Positions 1 to 5,053 of a stretch of DNA of 5,053 nucleotides are shown here, in pieces. The DNA lies in NCBI GenBank assembly GCA_029932895.1, contig JAOZPF010000128.1, positions 3,122-8,174 on the forward strand, written 5' to 3'. A program made the translations under genes and the position numbers. The first letter of the stretch is position 1; each line of letters starts with the position of its first letter. This DNA comes from Anaerolineae bacterium. GTDB lineage: Bacteria; Chloroflexota; Anaerolineae; B4-G1; DUEL01. The notes beneath the pieces are model-generated. The model saw only the letters and a program-made list of their open reading frames with translations. It had not been told where the DNA came from and made no database searches.

Positions 1-16
1 GGAGGCTTCAGCCGGT
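1..16. repeat. Short interspersed repeat, copy 1
   Basis: This 16-base element is repeated at 48-63 with one mismatch (C at position 9 here, T in the second copy). Its centre is a palindrome, GGCT-TC-AGCC at 4-13. It touches the left window edge, so it may extend further left. I infer a dispersed intergenic repeat. The strand and family cannot be determined from two copies. Confidence 0.5.
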
Positions 17-47
17 TTACCGCTTGCCAACGCCATCCTGCCGGAAT

Positions 48-63
48 GGAGGCTTTAGCCGGT
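48..63. repeat. Short interspersed repeat, copy 2
   Basis: Second copy of the element at 1-16, matching 15 of 16 bases with a 47-base period. The only difference falls in the two-base centre of the palindrome (GGCT-TT-AGCC at 51-60), so both arms are intact. It lies 26 bases upstream of the smc promoter -35 box. No T-run follows it, so it does not look like a terminator. Any regulatory role is unproven. Confidence 0.5.
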
Positions 64-89
64 CGTGGCCAGCCGAGTTGATACGTGCA

Positions 90-118
90 TTGACAGGCTC
101 TCCGAAGCAGGGTATACT
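90..118 (+). promoter_or_regulatory. Sigma70-type promoter of smc
   Basis: The -35 box TTGACA (90-95) matches the consensus exactly. It is separated by 17 bases, the optimal spacer, from TATACT (113-118), a five-of-six match to the -10 box TATAAT. There is no extended -10 TG motif. With the usual 5-9 base distance from the -10 box, transcription would begin near 123-128, just before the ATG at 131. It probably drives smc and the two genes behind it. The call is pattern-based, but consensus strength and spacing in such GC-rich DNA make a chance match unlikely. Confidence 0.75.
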
Positions 119-130
119 CGCCCACACTCT

Positions 131-3100
131 ATGCGACTCAAGGCGCTTGAACTCCAGGGATACAAGTCCTTCGCCAGCCGGACGGAGATGCTGTTTCCGA
201 CCGGCATTACCGCCATAGTCGGCCCCAACGGCTCCGGCAAGTCGAACATCTCCGATGCTATCCGCTGGGCATTGGGCGAGCAGAGCATGCGCACGCTGCG
301 GGGCAAGTCGACGGTGGACATGATCTTTTCCGGTGCCAAGCGGCGCGCACGGGCGGGAATGGCTGAGGTGCTGCTGACGCTGGACAATGAGAGCGGTTGG
401 TTGCCGGTCGATTTCACCGAGGTCACCATCGGCCGCCGTGCCTTTCGCTCCGGCGAGAGCGAGTATCTCCTCAATGGCAACCGTGTCCGCTTGCGCGATC
501 TCTCCGAACTGCTGGCGGAGAGCGGTCTGGGCCAGCGCACCTACACCGTCATCGGGCAGGGATTGATAGACACCGCCCTCTCCCTCCGCCCGCAGGAGCG
601 GCGGGCTCTGTTCGAGGAGGCGGCCGGGATCGCCGTGTACCGGGCGCGGCGGGAGGAGGCGACGCGGCGCTTGGAGGAGACGGGCCGAAACCTGGAGCGC
701 GTGCGCGACATTCTCACCGAGATCGAGCCGCGTCTCAAGCGTCTGGAGCAGCAGGCGGAGCGCTACCGGGAGGTCGAGCGGGTCTCGGCTCACCTTCATC
801 GCCTTCAGCGGACCTGGTACGGCTATCATTGGGGGCAGGCTCAGACCGCGTTGCGGGCCGCCCAGGAGCGGGCACGGTCGTTGGAGAGGTCGCTGGCTGC
901 CCGCCAGGAGGAGGTGGAGGCGGTTGGCGCGCAGTTGGCCGACCTGCGGCGGCAGCAGACGGCACTGCGGGGCCGGCTGCGGGATGCCTACCGCCGCACC
1001 GCCGACCTGCACGATCAGGCTGACGCCACCCAGCGGGAACTGGCTACCCTCGCCGAACGGGCGCGGTTGCTGGCGGCGAGGCGGGAGGAACTGCTGGCGG
1101 AGTCGGAACCGCTGCTGGCCCAAGAGCAGGCGCAGGCGGAGCGGACCCGGCGGGCTGGAGAACAGGTAGACGCGCTGCGCGCCCGGGCCGTCGCCCAGGA
1201 AACGCGCGTCCGCGAGCTGGAGCAGGAGCTGGAAACGCTGCGTCGCCAGGCCGAGGAGCAGGACCGCCGTCGTTCGCAGGCTGTGGAAAAGATGCAGGCG
1301 CTGCGGGAGCGACGCGAGGAGCTGGAAACGGCTGTGACCGAGGCCCATGCTGCCGAGATGCGCCTGGAGGCGGAGCAAGCTCTGTTGGCCCGCATGCGGG
1401 AGGAGGCGGCCGGCCTGGAGCAGGGAACCCGCTCTCTCCTGCAGGCCGACCTTGCCGGAGTGGAGGGGGTGCTGGGGCGACTGATTCAGGTCCCGCCAGA
1501 ATGGGAGCGGGCACTGGAAACGGCGTTGGGGCCGCGGGCGCAGGCGCTTGTGGTGCGGGATTGGTCGGCGCTGGAATCGGCCCGGGAAGCCTTGCTCCCT
1601 GGCGAGCGGGCGGTGCTTCTGTTGGCTGACGCGCGGACCGAGCGGTGGGATGCGCCCGCTGGCTGTGTCCGCGGGTCCGACGTAATCACCTGCCCGGACC
1701 GGTTGCGCCCCCTGGTGACGGCTCTTCTGGACCGGGTGTTGCTTGTGGACGACCTGACGGCAGCGCGGTCGCTGCTGGCAGCCTTGCCGCCCGGCGGTCG
1801 GTGTGTGACGCGGGAGGGGGAGGTGATCGCTGCTGACGGAACGGTCACTTTAGGCAGCGGTGGCGGCGGGGTCCTGGCTCAGGAACGGGCGTGGCGGGAG
1901 TTGCCGGACCGCCTGAGAGCGGCGCGGGGTCAGCGGGAGAAATTGGAGGCGGAGAGCGCGCAGGTGGCGCAGGAACTGGAGGTGCTGGAGGCGGCCTTGC
2001 AGCAGGCGGAACTTCGCTCGGCCGAGGCCGCTGCCCAGGTGACCGCGGCCGAGTCGGGGCCGCTCACGCAGGCGCGAACTGACCTGGCTGTGGCCCGGCA
2101 GGCGATGGAGGGGCAGCAGCTTCTCTTCCAGCGAGAGGTCGCGGCGCTGGAGCGGTTGAAATCGCAGGTGGCTGCCCGCAAGACACAGGCCGAGGAGATG
2201 GCACAGCAACAGAGCGCGGCCGAGACGCGGTTGGCGCAGTTGCGAGAGGAAGGAAGCCGCTTCGCACGGGAGTTGGCCCAGGCGCGGGCCCGCATCGGCC
2301 CGGCGGAGGAGGAGCTGGCCCGTCTGGGCCAGGAGCAGGAACAGGTGGAAGAGCGGGAGCGGCGCGCCCGCGCCCGCGTGCGACAGATGGAGGAGCGGGT
2401 GAACGGTGCCCGGCTGGAGGTCGCCCGCTGCCAGGACCGCCTGGACCGGCTGCAGGAGCGCATTCGGGAGGAGCTTGGTCTGGTCGAGCTGGACGTGGCA
2501 GACCAGGTCACTGCCCAGTCCCCGCTGCCGCTGCGCCCGCTCGTCTCCCGGTTACCCATCGTGGAGCTGCTGCCAGAGGGGTTGCAGGAAGAGATCCAAT
2601 TGCTCAAGGGACGCATCCGCCAGATCGGCCCCGTCAACCCCGGCGCCCCCGAGGAATACGCCGAGACGTTAGAGCGGTATCGTTTTCTCTCCGAACAGGT
2701 GGAGGACCTGGAGGCAGCCTCGGCGCGGTTGCAGGAGGTTGTTGCCGATCTGGACCAGATGATGAAGGCCGCCTTTCAGGAGACGTTCGAGGCCGTCGCC
2801 GAAGCCTTTGAAGAGATCTTTGCGCGGCTTTTCAACGGCGGGTCGGCTCGCCTCGAGCTGACGACCCCGGACGACCTGATGGAGACGGGGGTGGATATCG
2901 TCGCTCGCCCCCCAGGCAAGCGGACCCAGAGCCTGGCGCTGCTCTCTGGTGGGGAGCGGGCGCTGACGGCCGCCGCGTTGATTTTTGCCATCCTGCGCGT
3001 CCGTCCAACTCCATTTTGTGTGTTGGACGAGGTGGACGCGATGCTGGACGAATCGAACGTGGTCCGCTTCCGCACGATGCTGGAGGAACTTGCCACCGAG

Positions 3101-3238
3101 ACCCAGTTCATTGTCATCACTCACAACCGGGGCACGGTCGAGGCGGCGGACACGGTCTATGGCGTCTCGATGGGCTCGGACGGGGTCTCGCGGATGGTAT
3201 CATTGCGACTGGAGGGGAAAGAGGTGAAGCAAAGATGA
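131..3238 (+). CDS. smc: Chromosome segregation protein SMC
   Basis: This is the ATPase of the bacterial SMC-ScpAB condensin, which dimerises at a hinge, binds DNA and extrudes or tethers loops so that replicated chromosomes fold and separate. The 1035-residue product shows the full SMC order. An N-terminal ATPase half carries Walker A GPNGSGKS (31-38), an arginine-finger-like R57 in LRGKS, and the Q-loop IGQG (141-144). The first coiled coil spans about 170-440, the hinge about 443-578, and the second coil about 585-875. The C-terminal half has the signature LSGGE (938-942), Walker B FCVLDE (962-967, D966 and E967), a D-loop after it, and switch H998 in ITHN. All ATPase residues are present, so it should be active. 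It is roughly 150 residues shorter than Bacillus subtilis SMC, mostly through shorter arms. The start at ATG 131 gives the family's usual MRLKALELQGYKSF-type beginning. An in-frame GTG at 65 would place the promoter inside the gene and add 22 unconserved residues. No Shine-Dalgarno precedes 131. scpA and scpB are not in the window. Confidence 0.96.
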   Translation: MRLKALELQGYKSFASRTEMLFPTGITAIVGPNGSGKSNISDAIRWALGEQSMRTLRGKSTVDMIFSGAKRRARAGMAEVLLTLDNESGWLPVDFTEVTIGRRAFRSGESEYLLNGNRVRLRDLSELLAESGLGQRTYTVIGQGLIDTALSLRPQERRALFEEAAGIAVYRARREEATRRLEETGRNLERVRDILTEIEPRLKRLEQQAERYREVERVSAHLHRLQRTWYGYHWGQAQTALRAAQERARSLERSLAARQEEVEAVGAQLADLRRQQTALRGRLRDAYRRTADLHDQADATQRELATLAERARLLAARREELLAESEPLLAQEQAQAERTRRAGEQVDALRARAVAQETRVRELEQELETLRRQAEEQDRRRSQAVEKMQALRERREELETAVTEAHAAEMRLEAEQALLARMREEAAGLEQGTRSLLQADLAGVEGVLGRLIQVPPEWERALETALGPRAQALVVRDWSALESAREALLPGERAVLLLADARTERWDAPAGCVRGSDVITCPDRLRPLVTALLDRVLLVDDLTAARSLLAALPPGGRCVTREGEVIAADGTVTLGSGGGGVLAQERAWRELPDRLRAARGQREKLEAESAQVAQELEVLEAALQQAELRSAEAAAQVTAAESGPLTQARTDLAVARQAMEGQQLLFQREVAALERLKSQVAARKTQAEEMAQQQSAAETRLAQLREEGSRFARELAQARARIGPAEEELARLGQEQEQVEERERRARARVRQMEERVNGARLEVARCQDRLDRLQERIREELGLVELDVADQVTAQSPLPLRPLVSRLPIVELLPEGLQEEIQLLKGRIRQIGPVNPGAPEEYAETLERYRFLSEQVEDLEAASARLQEVVADLDQMMKAAFQETFEAVAEAFEEIFARLFNGGSARLELTTPDDLMETGVDIVARPPGKRTQSLALLSGGERALTAAALIFAILRVRPTPFCVLDEVDAMLDESNVVRFRTMLEELATETQFIVITHNRGTVEAADTVYGVSMGSDGVSRMVSLRLEGKEVKQR
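3221..3227 (+). promoter_or_regulatory. Ribosome binding site of the asparaginase gene
   Basis: GAGGTGA is a seven-base complement to the usual 16S rRNA 3' end, placed seven bases before the ATG at 3235. It lies within the last codons of smc and, with the ATGA overlap, fixes the asparaginase start. Confidence 0.75.
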
Positions 3239-4206
3239 GCCGGGTTGTGGTGTTGACGACGGGGGGAACGGTGGCAATGCGACACGACCCGCAGGCCGGC
3301 GGCGCCGTGCCGGCGCTGCGAGCGGCCGATTTCGCCGCCCTTTTGCCGCCGGAATCGCCGCAACTGGTGACGGACGAGGTCTGCAATCTGCCCAGTTCCC
3401 ATTTCACGCTGGAGACGTTGTGGCAGATCAGAGAACGAGTCGTGGCTTGGACGCAAGACCCGGCGGTCGACGGGGTGGTAGTGACGCACGGAACGGATAC
3501 GATGGAGGAGACGGCCTATCTCCTCGACCTGACGGTGGCGGGGGAAAAACCGGTGGTGCTGACCGGCGCGATGCGCACCGCGTCCGAACCGGGGGCGGAT
3601 GGGCCAGCCAACCTGTGGGCGGCGGTCCGGGTGGCGGTCTCCCCGCAGGCGCGGGGGCTGGGAACGCTGGTCGTTCTCAATGACGAGTTGCACGCGGCTC
3701 GCTTTGTCACCAAATTGGACACACTCTCCCCCTCTACTTTCCACTCTCTGGGCTGGGGGCCGGTGGGACGGGTGGAGGGCGACCGGGTGGTTGTGCCTTT
3801 TCACCTGGAGCGGGAGGTCATCCCTTGCCCGCGGCTGGAGGAGCGGGTGGCGTTGGTCAAGTTGGCCGTGGGGATGGGGGCCGGCCCTCTGGAGGATGCC
3901 TTGGCGCGGGGGGCGCGGGGAGTGGTGCTGGAGGGATTGGGCGGGGGACGCATTCCCCCCTGGTGGCTGCCGCTGATCGAGCAGGCGATAGCCGACGGCG
4001 TCCTGGTAGTCGTCGCCAGCCGCTGCCCCTCGGGGCAGGCGTGGGACGCCTACGGGTACGTGGGCGGGCACCAGAGTTTGCGGCGGTTGGGTTGTCTCTT
4101 TTCGCCCGGACTGAACGGTCAGAAAGCGCGGGTGCGGTTAATGGTGGTGTTGGGTGCGGCCCGCGACCGGGAGGAAGCGGTCCGTTTGTGGCACGGCGTG
4201 ACGTAA
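3235..4206 (+). CDS. Asparaginase family protein (cytoplasmic type)
   Basis: This 323-residue protein belongs to the bacterial L-asparaginase/glutaminase fold family, which hydrolyses asparagine (sometimes glutamine) to the acid and ammonia. Visible motifs are TTGGT (8-12) with nucleophile T12, the serine substrate-binding region LPSS (52-55), the second catalytic motif THGTDTMEE (84-92) with T87 and D88, GAMR (111-114), ADGPANL (121-127), and K160 in FVTK, equivalent to the family's catalytic lysine. The C-terminal domain, from about residue 205, ends with the usual GQKARVRL segment (295-302). There is no signal peptide, so it should act in the cytoplasm. Length is normal for the family. The loop after TTGGT, where E. 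coli enzymes have a catalytic tyrosine, has none, and the first tyrosine in the protein is Y95. Its ATG overlaps the smc stop as ATGA, which suggests translational coupling. The family is clear, but Asn versus Gln preference and ansA/ansB naming cannot be settled from sequence. A related amidase role is possible. Confidence 0.92.
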   Translation: MSRVVVLTTGGTVAMRHDPQAGGAVPALRAADFAALLPPESPQLVTDEVCNLPSSHFTLETLWQIRERVVAWTQDPAVDGVVVTHGTDTMEETAYLLDLTVAGEKPVVLTGAMRTASEPGADGPANLWAAVRVAVSPQARGLGTLVVLNDELHAARFVTKLDTLSPSTFHSLGWGPVGRVEGDRVVVPFHLEREVIPCPRLEERVALVKLAVGMGAGPLEDALARGARGVVLEGLGGGRIPPWWLPLIEQAIADGVLVVVASRCPSGQAWDAYGYVGGHQSLRRLGCLFSPGLNGQKARVRLMVVLGAARDREEAVRLWHGVT

Positions 4207-4212
4207 GGGAGG
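4205..4212 (+). promoter_or_regulatory. Ribosome binding site that sets the rsfS start
   Basis: AAGGGAGG matches the Shine-Dalgarno AAAGGAGG with one difference that can still pair as G:U. It begins within the asparaginase stop codon and ends six bases before the CTG at 4219, the ideal distance. The next plausible start, GTG 4249, is 36 bases away, too far for this site. The element therefore supports a CTG start for rsfS. Confidence 0.7.
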
Positions 4213-4218
4213 GAAAAG

Positions 4219-4566
4219 CTGGAAGCAATAGATCTGGCACGGGAGATCGTGGACATCCTCGCCGACAAAAAGGGAGAGGATGTGTTGTTGTTGGATATCA
4301 GTGAGCTGACGACGATTGCGGACTATTTTGTCATCTGCAGTGGAGGCAGCGACCGACAGTTGCGAGCCCTGGCGGAGAGCGTGCGGGTGGGGATGAAAAG
4401 AGAGCACGATGTCGCTCCGTTGCGGATGGAGGGCAAGGCGGTGTCTGGTTGGGTGCTGATAGACTATGGTGCAGTCGTCGTCCACATCTTTGCCCCTGAG
4501 CTGCGGGTTTTCTACGACTTGGAGGAGCTCTGGCGCGAGGGGCGGGTGGTGGTGCGCATCCAGTAG
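4219..4566 (+). CDS. rsfS: Ribosome silencing factor RsfS
   Basis: RsfS (RsfA/YbeB, Iojap family) binds ribosomal protein uL14 on the large subunit and blocks joining with the small subunit, lowering translation when nutrients are scarce. The 115-residue product has the family layout: a first helix EAIDLAREIVDIL (2-14), DKKGEDVLLLDIS (16-28), the hallmark DYFVICSG (35-42) followed by SDRQ, the GWVLIDYG strand-turn (77-84), HIFAPE (89-94) and a final YDLEELW (99-105). Length is typical. The conserved first helix is encoded directly after an in-frame TAA (4204-4206), and that stretch has no ATG, GTG or TTG. CTG 4219 aligns with the usual initiator Met of MEAI-type family members and has a well-placed Shine-Dalgarno. 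A GTG start at 4249 would give a 105-residue protein missing most of helix 1. The gene follows the asparaginase stop by 12 bases. The family partner nadD is not adjacent within the window. Confidence 0.93.
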   Translation: MEAIDLAREIVDILADKKGEDVLLLDISELTTIADYFVICSGGSDRQLRALAESVRVGMKREHDVAPLRMEGKAVSGWVLIDYGAVVVHIFAPELRVFYDLEELWREGRVVVRIQ

Positions 4567-4588
4567 GATGGGGTATTGACCCCTCCTA
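4564..4588. terminator. Hairpin spanning both convergent stop codons
   Basis: TAGGA (4564-4568), a bulged T, and GGGGT (4570-4574) pair across the loop ATTG (4575-4578) with ACCCC (4579-4583) and TCCTA (4584-4588). This makes ten pairs with a single bulge. The left arm begins with the rsfS stop TAG, and the right arm ends with the reverse-strand rlmN stop (CTA on the forward strand). Neither side has a T-run, so it is not a textbook intrinsic terminator. It could act as a bidirectional terminator aid or protect 3' ends. Function is inferred; the pairing is directly visible. Confidence 0.45.
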
Positions 4589-5053
4589 GTGACGATGCCG
4601 CAGTTGCCCGCACCCGGCCTGAATCTCGATCCCCCGCCGCAGGCGGACGGTGTGAGGGATGCCGGCCCGCTCCAGGATGGCCGCAAAGGCTGCCACGGCC
4701 GCTGGGGAGGAAGGGCGTCCTGCGTAGGCTGGAGTGGGGTTGAGGGGAATGAGATTGACGTGCGCGGTCATTCCCTCCAGCCGGGCGACCAGTCCGTTGG
4801 CCTGAAGGGGGGTATCGTTGACCCCGGCGATGAGTGCCCACTCAAAGCTGATGCGCCGGCCAGTGCGGGCAAAGGCGCGGTGGCAGGCGGCAAAGAGCTC
4901 GTCCAACGGGTAGCGGAGGTTGAGGGGCACCAGTTGGTCTCGCAGTTCGTCGGTGGCGGCGTGGAGGGAGACGGCGAGGGTGACCTGCAATCCCTCTGCG
5001 GCCAGCCGGTCGATGCCGGGTACGACCCCGGCGGTGGAGATGGTCACGTGACG
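4586..5053 (-). CDS. rlmN: RlmN-type 23S rRNA/tRNA adenine-C2 methyltransferase, C-terminal part
   Basis: RlmN is a radical-SAM enzyme that methylates C2 of A2503 in 23S rRNA and A37 in some tRNAs. The reading frame is open from the right edge to TAG at 4588-4586, giving 155 residues. It enters at a family segment RHVTISTAGVVPGI (fragment residues 1-14), so the true start lies beyond the window, as do the N-terminal helical domain and the CxxxCxxC iron-sulphur motif. Within the fragment are SLHA (29-32), LRYPLDEL and FEWALIAGVND, the NLIPLNPT substrate/SAM region, and the C-terminal RRGIEIQAGCGQL. C148 of the fragment (codon 4612-4610) matches the catalytic cysteine that forms the methyl-protein intermediate in E. 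coli RlmN (Cys355). The protein ends seven residues after it, without a long tail. It converges on rsfS across 19 bases. The related Cfr enzyme targets C8 of A2503 and cannot be fully excluded from a fragment, but chromosomal housekeeping context favours RlmN. Confidence 0.9.
   Translation of the reverse strand, partial: RHVTISTAGVVPGIDRLAAEGLQVTLAVSLHAATDELRDQLVPLNLRYPLDELFAACHRAFARTGRRISFEWALIAGVNDTPLQANGLVARLEGMTAHVNLIPLNPTPAYAGRPSSPAAVAAFAAILERAGIPHTVRLRRGIEIQAGCGQLRHRH

Noticed and set aside
65..130. In-frame GTG at 65 as the smc start, adding 22 residues
   Set aside because: The added residues resemble nothing at SMC N-termini, the promoter boxes lie inside this stretch, and ATG 131 gives the standard family beginning.
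17..1378. 453-residue reverse-strand open frame opposite smc
   Set aside because: It is an antisense shadow caused by high GC and coiled-coil codons. It is Leu/Arg/Gln/Pro-rich, has no recognisable domain, and overlaps a certain gene.
900..2500. Repeated GAGGAG/GCGGAG-like purine-rich runs in smc
   Set aside because: They reflect Glu, Ala, Arg and Leu codons of the coiled coil rather than nucleotide-level tandem repeats.
3016..3234. N-terminal extension of the asparaginase frame into smc
   Set aside because: The 73 extra residues are the out-of-frame shadow of the SMC ATPase region. The Shine-Dalgarno and ATGA overlap point to 3235.
3157..4071. 304-residue reverse open frame opposite the asparaginase gene
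   Set aside because: Low-complexity Arg/Pro/His/Gln composition with no motif, lying antisense to a well-supported enzyme gene.
4138..4686. Reverse open frame across the asparaginase-rsfS-rlmN junction
   Set aside because: It runs antisense through rsfS and out of frame through rlmN, with no family features.
5043..5052. Perfect 10-base palindrome GTCACGTGAC
   Set aside because: It lies inside the conserved rlmN coding segment, is a single copy, and is explained by the codons for RHV. No operator role can be supported.

Overview
The window is 5053 bases of high-GC bacterial DNA with little non-coding sequence. It holds three complete forward genes and one reverse gene cut off by the right edge. 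The protein styles, the GC-rich codon use and a palindrome-cored intergenic repeat at the left edge fit an uncultured or thermophilic Chloroflexota (Anaerolineae-like) bacterium. That placement is a guess from general impression, and no marker here is diagnostic.

Positions 1-130 contain no gene. Two copies of a 16-base repeat (1-16 and 48-63) are followed by a near-perfect sigma70-type promoter (TTGACA, 17-base spacer, TATACT). Its expected transcription start lies only a few bases before the ATG of smc at 131, so smc is probably translated from a leaderless or nearly leaderless message.

Positions 131-4566 look like one operon. smc encodes a compact 1035-residue chromosome-organising ATPase. 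Its stop overlaps the start of a cytoplasmic-type asparaginase gene (ATGA, 3235-3238), and 12 bases separate that gene from rsfS, a ribosome silencing factor. rsfS appears to begin at a CTG codon (4219) behind a strong Shine-Dalgarno sequence, because no ATG, GTG or TTG codon can supply its conserved first helix. The three products work in unrelated processes (chromosome folding, amide hydrolysis, control of ribosome assembly and activity). The co-transcription inference therefore rests on strand, spacing and overlap, not on shared function.

Positions 4586-5053 hold the C-terminal part of an RlmN-type radical-SAM rRNA/tRNA methyltransferase on the reverse strand, converging on rsfS. The 19-base gap is the core of an imperfect hairpin whose two arms contain the stop codons of both genes.

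I found no CRISPR array, transposon, tRNA, rRNA or defence system, and no clear sign of an undescribed multi-gene system. The points most worth a second look are the CTG start of rsfS, the leaderless smc promoter, the shared stop-codon hairpin, and an asparaginase without the usual N-terminal catalytic tyrosine.
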